From Denitrobacterium detoxificans (GTDB taxonomy: Bacteria; Actinomycetota; Coriobacteriia; Coriobacteriales; Eggerthellaceae), in the NCBI RefSeq assembly GCF_001643775.1, contig NZ_CP011402.1, forward strand, positions 372,001 to 436,000: DNA of 64,000 bases, written 5' to 3'. Position 1 is the first letter of the stretch. Every line of letters starts with the position of its first letter. The notes under the pieces were generated by a model. That model was given only the letters and a program-made list of their open reading frames with translations. It ran no database searches and was not told where the DNA came from. Both the position numbers and the translations under genes were made by a program. This document shows, piece by piece, positions 25,891 to 34,142 of this stretch.

Positions 25891-27357
25891 TTACGAGAGG
25901 GGCTTCCAGACGCGCACCGTGCACGTCTGGTTGGCGTTGCTTTCGGTGTCGACCTCGTTGATTTGGCTGATGGTGACTACGCGGTCGTGCGTGCCGCTCA
26001 CGGCTAGGTAATCGCCCCAGCTGGTGGCTCCGCTGATGATGCCAAACGTGCAATACGACTTCGAAGCGAAGTTGATGGCGACCACCGATTGGCTTGACTT
26101 CACGATGAGCCAATCGCCGCACCACGCGGGGGGTGCCAGGGGCGTACGCCCGAAGCGGAACCACGAAGCGCTGTCGTAATTGCCGTTGGGGTTGGTTGCG
26201 GGCGTGTACGTGCCTAGGTTCGCAATGCCGTCGCCATAGCTGTAGATGGCTTCGAAGCAGAACGAGAAGCGGTCGTTGCCATAGCCAACTTCGACGGGCT
26301 GCATGGCCGAGGGGAGCGTGATGCTGTCATCCACTTCGCCCGTGGAGCCGTTTACGTGAACGAGCTGGAAGTACGAGGTCCCATCGGGGTGGCGGGGCGT
26401 GATAACCACGCCGTCGCTGGCGCCGTAGAGGGGTGCGGCCATGCGACCCGTGCCCTCGTATACCGTCTGAGTGCTTTCCTGGCCGAATTGCGCGCGCTTG
26501 AGCTGAGCAGTGCCCGTCTTCTCGTTGTCGGCACCTGCAGGGGGCATAACAACCCAGTACGCATAGCCGTCGACGGCTGCGATGGAGGGCGTTTCGGTAG
26601 AGGAATCGCCGCTATCCACGACATGGGCCGTGCCCACCGAATTGGAGGAGCTGAGCGTGGCCGTAAGGATGCGCCAGGTTCCTTCGAAGATGTTGGCTTC
26701 CGTCCATACCAGACCCGATGACGTGCCGCGCACATCGTAGATCTCGAAGCCGTCGGAGGCGCCATTAGCCGCTTCGACAACCGTTTCCAGGTTGCCGCTG
26801 GAAAGCTTCATGACGCCAATCTGCGTAAGCGGGGAAGCGGTTTCGGTGGGGATGAGGCACGTGGCGATGGAGTCGTCGTTGCACCACATGAGCGTGCCGT
26901 AGGGGAGCTCGTATTCGCCTACTTGCTCGAAGGCGTTATTCAGCTCGATTTCCGCGTAATCGTCGAGCGTGGAAACGTTGCTTGCGGGTACCGAAAGCGT
27001 TGAGATGGTGCTGGATGCGGCGTTTCGCTGCTGGATGAGCGTGTTCGCGCCAAAGCCCACGGCTGCGACCGCGCCTACGCCGATGGCGCCGTACAGAAAG
27101 TGACGCCTGGTGAGTAGCGTGCCGCTTGCGCCTGCGTGGTTGGCCTTGCTTGCGCGCGGGCGCCCGGTTCCTCGTGCGGAGCGGTGGCTGCCCATGCCGC
27201 GCACGGATGCGCTGGGGGGAGTGGTGTTGCGAACGCGAGTTCCCCGCGTTCGGGTGCTGGGGCGCGCGTAACCCGTGGTGCCCTTACGCCGCGACTGCGC
27301 GGAAGGCCTGTTCGCGGGCCGACGTTGGCCGGGTCTGCGGTCCATGCGCTCCTTCAT
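25891..27357 (-). CDS. Tat-exported protein, predicted beta-propeller-like, unknown function
   Basis: A 488-residue protein. Residues about 1-80 are extremely rich in Arg, Gly, Thr and Ser with no hydrophobic segment. At about 83-105 comes a twin-arginine signal: TRRHFLYG followed by a hydrophobic core (AIGVGAVAAVGFGANTL). The exported part (about 110-488) is mainly beta with repeated Trp/Tyr/Gly blades (SGLVWTEANIFEGTWRI, GYAYWVV, DGVVITP, CGDWLIVKS, WGDYLAVSG), suggesting a propeller; no cofactor motif is visible. It faces the tat-hyp genes, convergent with hypB. The 80-residue basic leader before the signal is unusual; a shorter start at the Met about residue 55 would remove much of it. 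I do not recognise a family. Confidence 0.75.
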   Translation of the reverse strand: MKERMDRRPGQRRPANRPSAQSRRKGTTGYARPSTRTRGTRVRNTTPPSASVRGMGSHRSARGTGRPRASKANHAGASGTLLTRRHFLYGAIGVGAVAAVGFGANTLIQQRNAASSTISTLSVPASNVSTLDDYAEIELNNAFEQVGEYELPYGTLMWCNDDSIATCLIPTETASPLTQIGVMKLSSGNLETVVEAANGASDGFEIYDVRGTSSGLVWTEANIFEGTWRILTATLSSSNSVGTAHVVDSGDSSTETPSIAAVDGYAYWVVMPPAGADNEKTGTAQLKRAQFGQESTQTVYEGTGRMAAPLYGASDGVVITPRHPDGTSYFQLVHVNGSTGEVDDSITLPSAMQPVEVGYGNDRFSFCFEAIYSYGDGIANLGTYTPATNPNGNYDSASWFRFGRTPLAPPAWCGDWLIVKSSQSVVAINFASKSYCTFGIISGATSWGDYLAVSGTHDRVVTISQINEVDTESNANQTCTVRVWKPLS

Positions 27358-27388
27358 CCTCTTGCAGGTGTATCATTTCACGTTTATT

Positions 27389-27402
27389 GTGTCATTTGAC
27401 AC
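27389..27402. promoter_or_regulatory. GTGTCATTTGACAC palindrome in divergent intergenic region
   Basis: Perfect 14-bp palindrome between the Tat-exported protein gene (-) and the response-regulator gene (+), 32 bases upstream of the former. A TACAAT -10 box for the plus-strand unit lies at 27433-27438. It is a plausible operator, perhaps for the adjacent regulator; binding protein unknown. Confidence 0.4.
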
Positions 27403-27532
27403 GGGGTTTCAGCGGTGTTTAAGTGCAATTGCTACAATAAACGCATTCGCATGTTACGTACATGGCATATTCCGCTTAGAACTCCTGTTCAAGTTGCCAT
27501 AAGCGCTAAACTATCGGAAAGAAGAGGCATAC

Positions 27533-28246
27533 ATGAGCAACAACGAAACGCGACGCATTCTACTCGTGGAAGACGAAAAGGCGATTCGTGATGCAGTGGC
27601 GGCGTACCTGGAGCGCGAAAACTACTGGGTAACGGCTGCGGGCGATGGCCAGGAGGCCCTCGAGGAATTCAGCAAGCACCACTTCGACCTCGTTATTCTC
27701 GACCTCATGCTTCCGCGCGTTCCCGGTGAGCGCGTCTGCCGCGCCATTCGCGACAACTCCGACGTGCCCATCATCATGCTCACCGCAAAGGGTGAAGTGG
27801 AAGACCGCATCATCGGTCTGGAACTGGGCGCCGACGACTATCTGGTGAAGCCCTTCAGCCCCCGCGAGCTGGTTGCCCGCGTTCGTGCGCTGCTTCGTCG
27901 CGTGCATTCCGACGTGGAACCCCAGCGTGAGGTTCTGGAATTCGGCGACCTCACCATCGACGTATCGGGCCACAAGGTGCTCGTGCGCGGCGAGGAAGTC
28001 GACCTCACGGCTAGCGAGTTCAAGCTGCTCACCACGCTGTCCCGTTATCCCGGCCGCGTGTATTCCCGTATGGAGCTGGTGGAAAAGGTGCTCGGCTACG
28101 ACTTCGAAGGCTACGAGCGCACCATCGACTCTCACGTGAAGAACCTGCGCGCGAAGATCGGCGATAATCCGCGTAACCCCACCTGGCTGCACACGGTGCA
28201 TGGCGTGGGCTATCGCTTCGAAGATCCCACCAAGCAGAGCCAGTAA
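27533..28246 (+). CDS. Response regulator, OmpR/PhoB family
   Basis: A 237-residue regulator: receiver domain at about 8-122 with phospho-acceptor D57 in LVILDLMLPR, acidic pair E13-D14 and KPFSPREL; winged-helix DNA-binding domain at about 135-233 (LTASEFKLL ... IDSHVKNLRAKIG ... VHGVGYRF). Start ATG follows GAAAGAAGAGG. Its kinase starts 24 bases downstream, so they form an operon. Similar RR-HK pairs control envelope or respiratory genes, but no target can be named here. Confidence 0.93.
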   Translation: MSNNETRRILLVEDEKAIRDAVAAYLERENYWVTAAGDGQEALEEFSKHHFDLVILDLMLPRVPGERVCRAIRDNSDVPIIMLTAKGEVEDRIIGLELGADDYLVKPFSPRELVARVRALLRRVHSDVEPQREVLEFGDLTIDVSGHKVLVRGEEVDLTASEFKLLTTLSRYPGRVYSRMELVEKVLGYDFEGYERTIDSHVKNLRAKIGDNPRNPTWLHTVHGVGYRFEDPTKQSQ

Positions 28247-28270
28247 GCTACTGCAACAGGGGGAGGGCGC

Positions 28271-29755
28271 ATGCGCGAGTCTCGGTCGGGCAAGCATAAG
28301 AGGCGCTGGGGAAATCTTACGTATACAACGCGCGTAACCGCAGCGTTTGCCTTGGTCTCGGCCATGACGGCTCTGGTTGCCTTTGGCGTGCTCTCGTTCG
28401 TGTGGGAACAGCATTTCCAGACCTACACGCGCGAGAACATGCAGCGCATCGCCTCCACTACCGCTTCGGCCATTGGGTCGAAGTACGAACAGAGCAACGA
28501 TTGGTACAATGGCGCGCTCACGCCCGCTTCGTCTGCAAGCGAGCTTTCCAATGGCGTGGGCGTGCAGGTGCTCGATTCCGCGGGTGCCATCCTCTACGAC
28601 GACTCGCGCACTACCGATAGTGCCGAGCAGATCTCCCTTGCTCCCACCAGCAAGGATTCCATGGCGCAGGCCACCATTTACGCCAATGGCCAGGAAGTGG
28701 GCACCGTGCGCGTTTGGGTGTACGGTTCAAGCACGCTTCTTACCCAGGCCGACCAGGAATTCCGGAACAAGAGCTACCAGGCTATGGTGTTCTCCACCGC
28801 GCTTGCCGTGGTGCTAGCCCTGTTCCTGGGCTTCGTGTTTGCACGTGGCCTGGTCCAACCCATCCGGCGCATCGCCAAGGCCGCCAAGTCGTTTGGCGAT
28901 GGCAACCTTTCGGCGCGCACCGAGCTGCATGGCGACGACGAAATTGCCAAGCTGGGCGAAACGTTCGACGCCATGGCGGAATCGGTTGAGAAAGACCGCC
29001 AGCTCGAACGCCGCCTCACCACCGACGTCGCGCACGAGTTGCGCACGCCCCTCATGGCCATTCAGTCTACGGTGGAGGCTATGGTCGATGGCGTATTTGC
29101 GGCCGACCAGGAACGCCTGGAAACGGTGAACTCCGAAGTTCAGCGCCTTTCCCGCCTGGTAGATGCCATCCTGAAGCTTTCGCGCCTGGAAAATCGTTCC
29201 GTAAGCACGAATATGCAAATCGTGAATGTGGGCGATCTCATCCAGAGCATCGTTTCCACGCACGAGGCCTTCGTGGCCGATTCGGGTCTGGAACTGCGCT
29301 ATTCGGCCGACCCCGACGTCTACGTCTATGGTGACCCCGATCTCATTCGCCAGGCCACGGCAAACTTCATCTCGAACGCCGTGCGCTACACGCCTGAAGG
29401 CCACATTACCGTTACGGTGAGCAAGGGTGACGAAAACGCCGCCATCGCCGTGGCCGACACGGGCATCGGCCTTTCGCCCGAAGAAGCCAAGATGGTGTTC
29501 AGTCGCTTCTGGCGTGCCGACGCTGGGCGCAACCGCGCTCAGGGCGGTCTGGGCGTTGGCCTTTCCCTGGTGAAGGAAATTGCCGACATCCACGAAGGCT
29601 GGGTCCGCGTGGAAGGCGAAAAGGGCGTGGGTTCCACGTTCACCATGTACATTCCGCTCTTCAGTGAGGAGCGCGTGAAATCCTACAAGCAGCGGATGAA
29701 GCGCTCGTTCGAAGCGCATAATGAGGAAGCAGAATCCGGGGAAGAGCCCCGCTAG
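28271..29755 (+). CDS. Sensor histidine kinase with HAMP domain
   Basis: A 494-residue membrane kinase. Two membrane helices (about 24-46 and 168-190) bracket a 120-residue outer sensor region; then HAMP (about 190-243: RGLVQPIRRIAKAAKSFGDGNL), HisKA with H255 in DVAHELRTP, and HATPase_c (NFISNAVRYTPEG, ADTGIGL, GGLGVGLSLVKE). The C-terminal 30 residues are charged. GTG or ATG ambiguity is not an issue: ATG 28271 follows CAGGGGGAGG. Partner of the regulator upstream. Confidence 0.93.
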   Translation: MRESRSGKHKRRWGNLTYTTRVTAAFALVSAMTALVAFGVLSFVWEQHFQTYTRENMQRIASTTASAIGSKYEQSNDWYNGALTPASSASELSNGVGVQVLDSAGAILYDDSRTTDSAEQISLAPTSKDSMAQATIYANGQEVGTVRVWVYGSSTLLTQADQEFRNKSYQAMVFSTALAVVLALFLGFVFARGLVQPIRRIAKAAKSFGDGNLSARTELHGDDEIAKLGETFDAMAESVEKDRQLERRLTTDVAHELRTPLMAIQSTVEAMVDGVFAADQERLETVNSEVQRLSRLVDAILKLSRLENRSVSTNMQIVNVGDLIQSIVSTHEAFVADSGLELRYSADPDVYVYGDPDLIRQATANFISNAVRYTPEGHITVTVSKGDENAAIAVADTGIGLSPEEAKMVFSRFWRADAGRNRAQGGLGVGLSLVKEIADIHEGWVRVEGEKGVGSTFTMYIPLFSEERVKSYKQRMKRSFEAHNEEAESGEEPR

Positions 29756-29780
29756 ACCATTCTGAAAGGAAAGCACGTTC

Positions 29781-30647
29781 ATGAACCCCATTGACATCAA
29801 GCCCGATGCACAGGGCAAGGTGCGCGATCTGTACGACCTGGGCGATAAGCTCCTGCTTGTGGCAACCGACCGCATTTCCGCGTTCGACTACATCCTTCCC
29901 GACGAGATTCCCAACAAGGGCAAGGTGCTCACGCAGCTTTCGTGCTTCTGGTTCGAACTGCTTTCCGATGTGGTAGACAATCACCTCATCAGCGCCGACG
30001 TGGCCGATCTGCCCGAACAGTTCAAGCCCTGGTCTGAATACCTCGATGGCCGCTTCATGCTCGTGCGCAAGGCCGAAATGTTCCCCGTGGAATGCATCGT
30101 GCGCGGCTATCTTACCGGTAGCGGCCTGAAGTCCTACCAGGCCGACGGCACGGTGTGCGGCATTAGCCTGCCTGCCGGCCTCACCGAAGCCTCCAAGCTT
30201 CCCGAGGCCCTGTTCACGCCTTCCACGAAGGCTGAAATCGGCGGTCACGACGAGAACATCAGCTTCGAGCAGTGCGCTAAGCTGGTGGGCGACGAAGCTG
30301 CTCAGGACCTGCGCGATCTTACGCTTGCCGTGTACACGAAGGCCGCCAACCACGCGGCAGAGCGCGGCATCATCATCGCCGATACCAAGTTCGAATTCGG
30401 CGTCATCGACGGCAAAGTCATCCTGGCCGACGAAGTGCTCACGCCCGACAGCAGCCGCTTCTGGGGTGCCGACACGTACAAGGAAGGCGAAGTGCAGCCC
30501 AGCTTCGACAAGCAGTTCGTGCGCAACTGGCTCAACGCCAATTGGGATCGCACGGGCGAGCCGCCGCATCTGCCTGCCGACGTCATTCAGGCTACCAGCC
30601 AGAAATACACGCAGGCTTACGAGCTCATTACGGGTCGTTCGCTGTAA
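29781..30647 (+). CDS. purC: SAICAR synthetase
   Basis: A 288-residue phosphoribosylaminoimidazole-succinocarboxamide synthase joining aspartate to CAIR in purine synthesis. Motifs: [11 protein letters not shown] (residues 12-22) for [23 protein letters not shown], and [13 protein letters not shown]; later [10 protein letters not shown] and [14 protein letters not shown]. The length and the RGYLTGSG loop match the longer, yeast-type SAICAR synthetase rather than the 240-residue enterobacterial form. It begins 25 bases after the kinase gene with GAAAGGA, so it may be on the same transcript. Other purine genes in the window are scattered. Confidence 0.96.
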   Translation: MNPIDIKPDAQGKVRDLYDLGDKLLLVATDRISAFDYILPDEIPNKGKVLTQLSCFWFELLSDVVDNHLISADVADLPEQFKPWSEYLDGRFMLVRKAEMFPVECIVRGYLTGSGLKSYQADGTVCGISLPAGLTEASKLPEALFTPSTKAEIGGHDENISFEQCAKLVGDEAAQDLRDLTLAVYTKAANHAAERGIIIADTKFEFGVIDGKVILADEVLTPDSSRFWGADTYKEGEVQPSFDKQFVRNWLNANWDRTGEPPHLPADVIQATSQKYTQAYELITGRSL

Positions 30648-30665
30648 AATAGTCAACTTGCAGGG

Positions 30666-30698
30666 CCGCCGCGGGCGCAATGCCGTCGCGGCGGTTTT
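30666..30698 (+). terminator. Intrinsic terminator after purC
   Basis: CCGCCGCG / CGCGGCGG stem with a 13-base loop followed by TTTTCTT, 19 bases after the purC stop. Confidence 0.7.
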
Positions 30699-30736
30699 CT
30701 TGCATGGTAGTTTGCAATATCCATCGAGGAGAACCC

Positions 30737-31381
30737 ATGTCCCAGCGTAATCCCATGAACGAGCGTTATCAGAACGCCGACGAACATAAGGGCAAGACCC
30801 GTCGCAGCGCGGCATCCGCCAAGCCGGCAACCAAGGCCGCATCGAGCGTTCGCATCGAAGGCGCGAAGAAGCCCGAGAAGACGGGCCTGTTTGGCCAGAA
30901 GAAGCGCCCGCAGGAAAGCGCAGAATCTCGTGCTGCGTCGCGCGAAGAGCGTGCGCGCTACTACGATCCGGCTACGCCCGAATACAAGAAGTGGCGTCGC
31001 TACTGGTGGGTTTCCATTGCCGCTGCGCTTATCCTCACCATTCTGTCGTTCGCGCTGCAGATGTGGCTGCCCGCCGACCTGGTATGGGTGAGCTATGTTT
31101 TGCTGGGTCTGGGCTATGCGCTGCTCATCGTGTCCATTGCCATCGACGTGGTGAAGGTGCGCAAGATTCGCAAGAACTATGCCGCGAACGCCGCCGGCTC
31201 CCGTTCCAAGGAAGCCACGCGTCAGCGTAAGGCTGCCAAGGCCGCTGCGAAGAAGGCCGAGGAAGAGCGCGCCGAGCGCGAGGCTCTCGACGCAGCCAAG
31301 CGCGCTGCTGCCAAGGAAAACCGCACGAGCCCTCTGGGCGGCCTGAAGGCCAAGTTCGCCAAGAAGGATTCCGCCGAATAA
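30737..31381 (+). CDS. Membrane protein with two helices and charged tails, unknown function
   Basis: A 214-residue protein. Residues 1-90 are hydrophilic and basic, two hydrophobic helices follow (about 92-112 and 118-138), and the C-terminal 70 residues are a Lys/Ala/Glu/Arg-rich probable coiled coil, so both ends should be cytoplasmic. ATG chosen for GAGGAG 7 bases upstream rather than an upstream in-frame ATG inside the purC terminator. It is monocistronic, between two intrinsic terminators. No family recognised; similar actinobacterial proteins are only described as membrane proteins. Confidence 0.7.
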   Translation: MSQRNPMNERYQNADEHKGKTRRSAASAKPATKAASSVRIEGAKKPEKTGLFGQKKRPQESAESRAASREERARYYDPATPEYKKWRRYWWVSIAAALILTILSFALQMWLPADLVWVSYVLLGLGYALLIVSIAIDVVKVRKIRKNYAANAAGSRSKEATRQRKAAKAAAKKAEEERAEREALDAAKRAAAKENRTSPLGGLKAKFAKKDSAE

Positions 31382-31403
31382 CGGTTTCGCTCATAGATGC
31401 ATC

Positions 31404-31444
31404 GAGCCCGGTTCTCGCAAGCGCGAAGCCGGGCTCTCTCTTTT
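31404..31444 (+). terminator. Intrinsic terminator before xth
   Basis: GAGCCCGG / CCGGGCTC stem with a 17-base loop that has its own short stem (TTCTCGC/GCGAAG), followed by TCTCTTTT. Confidence 0.75.
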
Positions 31445-31559
31445 CTGGTCGCCCTTGACCCATCTTCTGTTTTCCCTACGCTGCGATTTGCGCAAGGGGC
31501 GTGGCATTTGCTAGGGGCGGTATACTCTTGCCTAGTAAAGTGGCAAACAAAGGATGGTC

Positions 31560-32354
31560 ATGAAACTCGTTTCGTGGAATGTGAATGGCCTGCGGGCGGT
31601 GGCGAAGAAGGGCTTTGCGGAGTCGTTCGAGCAGCTTGATGCCGACGTGTTTGCCCTGCAGGAAACCAAGCTGCAGGAAGGCCAGATCGACCTGGAATTC
31701 CCTGGCTATACCAGCTATTGGAGCTATGCCGATCGCAAGGGCTATTCGGGCACTGCCGTGTATTCGCGCGTCGAACCGCTCCAGGTGCTGCATAGCATGG
31801 GTCGTCCCGAGCTCGACGCCGCAGGTGAGGGGCGTATTTGCGCACTCGAGTTCCCGGCGTTTTGGTTCGTGTGCGTATACACCCCCAATGCCAAGAACGA
31901 GCTTGCGCGCCTCGATGGGCGCATGGAATGGGACGACGCGTTCCGCGAGTTCTGCAAGGGCCTGGAAGAGGGCACCACGCCCGAAGGTCCCCATACCGCC
32001 GAGCCCAAGCCCGTTGTGATGTGCGGCGATTTCAACGTCGCTCACAACGAGATCGACCTGAAGAACCCTGGCCCCAACCGTGGCAAGGCTGGCTTTTCCG
32101 ACGAGGAACGCGAGAAGTTCACCACGCTGCTCGATGCGGGCTTCGTCGATACCTTCCGCATGCTGAACCCCGACACGACGGGCGCCTATTCATGGTGGAG
32201 TTACCGCTTCCACGCGCGTGAGAACAACGCGGGGTGGCGCATCGACTATTTCCTGGTGAGCGAGCAGTTGCGCGACAAGGTGCGCATGGCGCTCATTCAT
32301 TCCGATATTTATGGCAGCGACCATTGTCCCGTGTCGCTGGAACTCGACGCATAA
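31560..32354 (+). CDS. xth: Exodeoxyribonuclease III (AP endonuclease)
   Basis: A 264-residue EEP-fold nuclease of base-excision repair, cutting 5' of abasic sites and removing 3' blocks. Motifs in order: KLVSWNVNGLRA (residues 2-13), LQETKLQ with the metal-binding Glu, CVYTPNA, GDFNVAHNEIDL, WSYRFHARENNAGWRIDYFL and the catalytic SDHCPV at the end. All active-site residues are present and the length is typical. Start placed at ATG 31560, which has AAAGG at proper spacing; ATG 31554 is too close to it. TATACT upstream (31527-31532) may be the -10. folE starts 9 bases after the stop. Confidence 0.95.
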   Translation: MKLVSWNVNGLRAVAKKGFAESFEQLDADVFALQETKLQEGQIDLEFPGYTSYWSYADRKGYSGTAVYSRVEPLQVLHSMGRPELDAAGEGRICALEFPAFWFVCVYTPNAKNELARLDGRMEWDDAFREFCKGLEEGTTPEGPHTAEPKPVVMCGDFNVAHNEIDLKNPGPNRGKAGFSDEEREKFTTLLDAGFVDTFRMLNPDTTGAYSWWSYRFHARENNAGWRIDYFLVSEQLRDKVRMALIHSDIYGSDHCPVSLELDA

Positions 32355-32363
32355 GGAGACTAC

Positions 32364-32957
32364 GTGAGTAACGAACTCGATATTTCGGGCAAGTCTATGG
32401 ACCTGAAGAAGGTCGAGGAGGGCGTGCGCCTCATTCTGGAGGGCGTGGGCGAGGACCCGAATCGCGAGGGCCTGCTGAAGACGCCGGAGCGCGTGGCGAA
32501 GATGTACGCCGAGTGCTTTGCCGGTCTTGCCGCCGACCCGGCCGAATACTTCGAGACCACCTTCGACGAGCATCACGAGGAAATGGTCCTCGTGCGCGAC
32601 ATCCCGTTCTATTCCATGTGCGAGCATCATCTGGCGCCCTTCTTCGGCAAGGCGCATGTGGCGTATATCCCGGCTAGCGACGGCCGTATCTGCGGTATTT
32701 CGAAGCTCGCGCGCCTGGTGGATGCCTTCGCGCGCCGTCCGCAGGTGCAGGAGCGCCTTACCAGCCAGATTGCCGATACGCTTATCGAGCAGCTCCATCC
32801 GCAAGGCGTCATCGTGGTTATGGAGGCCGAGCATCTGTGCATGAGCATGCGCGGCGTGAAGAAGCCTGGTTCGAAGACGACGACCAGCGCTGTGCGTGGT
32901 GCGTTCGAAAAGAACCATGCCACGCGCGCCGAGGCGCTTTCCCTTATTTTCCGGTAG
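32364..32957 (+). CDS. folE: GTP cyclohydrolase I
   Basis: A 197-residue enzyme opening the folate pathway by converting GTP to dihydroneopterin triphosphate. Zinc and catalytic motifs are intact: [11 protein letters not shown] (about residues 78-88) with Cys and two His, the later CMSMRGV containing the third Cys, plus [23 protein letters not shown] start with ATAAGGAG upstream. Downstream folate genes folP/folK are 27 kb away rather than adjacent. It ends 27 bases before an ACT-domain gene. Confidence 0.97.
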   Translation: MSNELDISGKSMDLKKVEEGVRLILEGVGEDPNREGLLKTPERVAKMYAECFAGLAADPAEYFETTFDEHHEEMVLVRDIPFYSMCEHHLAPFFGKAHVAYIPASDGRICGISKLARLVDAFARRPQVQERLTSQIADTLIEQLHPQGVIVVMEAEHLCMSMRGVKKPGSKTTTSAVRGAFEKNHATRAEALSLIFR

Positions 32958-32984
32958 TAGCAGTTCAACGAAAGGAACTTGTAC

Positions 32985-33254
32985 ATGCGTTGCGTAATTT
33001 CCGTACTCGGCAAAGACCGAAGTGGCATTGTGGCCGCCGTTTCCGCGGTGTTGTCCGAATGCCATGCGAACATCGATGACATTTCCCAGACCATCCTGTC
33101 GGGTATCTTCAGCATGACCATGATGGTCACGCTCGATACCGATACGGCAGATTTCAACGAGGTCCAGGAAAAGCTCGCCGCGACTGCCGAGGAGCTTGGC
33201 GTGCAGATTACGCTGCAGCGCCAGGACGTCTTCGACTTCATGTACAAGATCTAA
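32985..33254 (+). CDS. ACT-domain protein, UPF0237/GcvR-like
   Basis: An 89-residue protein consisting of one ACT domain followed by an amphipathic helix: RCVISVLGKDRSGIVAAVS at the N-terminus is the ligand-binding loop signature of the family. ACT domains bind amino acids or other small effectors and act as regulatory subunits. In many bacteria the UPF0237 gene is followed by a DUF711/UPF0210 gene; here it is instead followed, with a 1-base stop/start overlap, by an unrelated protein. ATG chosen for AAAGGA upstream. Function beyond small-molecule sensing is unknown. Confidence 0.85.
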   Translation: MRCVISVLGKDRSGIVAAVSAVLSECHANIDDISQTILSGIFSMTMMVTLDTDTADFNEVQEKLAATAEELGVQITLQRQDVFDFMYKI

Positions 33255-33724
33255 TGTCTGCTCGCGCGGACATGGTCTCGTGGGGGCCGTATAGTGCTGG
33301 CCGTGCGCACGTGTTCCGTGCGTATGGCCAGTTCATTTCTGGAAACGAAGCGGGTCTGTTCGTGGTGCTCTCGGGCGCGGATTGCACCGATGCCGCGCGC
33401 GAGGCGCTTGCCAAGTCCGCTCAGGCCCTTGGGTATGGCGCCGACGGCGTCACGTTCGTGAGCGTTGCTGGGCAAGAACTGTCGGGCGATGCGCTGTACG
33501 AGGTAGTCGAGGGGCTCGACCCCATTGCGCTGGTGTGCGCGGGGGAGGAAGCAACTCGCTTGTTTTCCCAGGCGTACCGCCTTCAGGCTGCGCCCCATGC
33601 TGCGCAGCGCGTGCAGGGTAGGGAAGTCCGCCTGCTTCCGCAGATAGCCCAGAACATGGAAACGCCCCAGGGTAAGCAGCTTGTTTGGCATGCGCTGAAG
33701 AGCCTGCCTCGATTGGACGCATAG
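33254..33724 (+). CDS. Unknown protein translationally coupled to ACT protein
   Basis: A 156-residue soluble protein with no signal peptide or membrane helix. The start ATG shares its A with the TAA stop of the ACT gene, so translation is coupled. The composition is Ala/Gly/Val-rich with alternating hydrophobic stretches (GLFVVLSGAD, VTFVSVAG, IALVCAGEEATRLF), suggesting an alpha/beta fold, and a C-terminal GKQLVWHALKSL helix. I recognise no motif. Its tie to a ligand-sensing ACT protein suggests a joint regulatory or metabolic role. A strong hairpin follows. Confidence 0.65.
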   Translation: MSARADMVSWGPYSAGRAHVFRAYGQFISGNEAGLFVVLSGADCTDAAREALAKSAQALGYGADGVTFVSVAGQELSGDALYEVVEGLDPIALVCAGEEATRLFSQAYRLQAAPHAAQRVQGREVRLLPQIAQNMETPQGKQLVWHALKSLPRLDA

Positions 33725-33744
33725 CTGCCAGGCGCAGATAAGCC

Positions 33745-33784
33745 ACGAGCCCCTCCATTCCTGCCTGAGAATGGAGGGGCTCGT
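33745..33784 (+). terminator. 16-bp perfect hairpin after ACT unit
   Basis: ACGAGCCCCTCCATTC and its exact complement around an 8-base loop, starting 21 bases after the stop. The U-tract is missing, but the stem is very stable. Confidence 0.55.
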
Positions 33785-33847
33785 TCGTCTGGGGAGAAGG
33801 GTCCCAGACGGTAAAAGAGCCGCTTGCGCGGCCCCCTTACCAGACGA
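33785..33847 (+). other. Mutually exclusive RNA hairpins
   Basis: TCGTCTGG (33785-33792) can pair with CCAGACGA (33840-33847), enclosing the segment, or CGTCTGGG (33786-33793) can pair with CCCAGACG (33803-33810), releasing a second hairpin (GGTAA...GCCGC-TTGC-GCGGC...TTACC, 33810-33841). The two folds compete, as in attenuators. No gene lies inside. A 16-bp palindrome AAAGCATTAATGCTTT follows at 33849-33864; the rest to 34142 shows no further feature. Confidence 0.4.
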
Positions 33848-34142
33848 GAAAGCATTAATGCTTTTGGAAGAGTGACTACACTATAGGCCATATATTATTC
33901 TCCGTCAAGAATAGATGTCGAAAAAAATAATGATGTTGTGGGAAAAGGCGAGAAACCAAGGTTGAGTAACGCTCGATTCGCTCTCGTAACCGCAAAGAAT
34001 GCAAATGTCTTGGGAAAAAGTGACGCCGCACGGTGTAAGAGTTTGTAGTAACGTGGTCATATTGTGCAAACCGAACTGCCAATTCTCCGCTATGGGAAAA
34101 TTGGGACGTCTACAGAACTGCAATTATGCAAGGAAGGCACGT

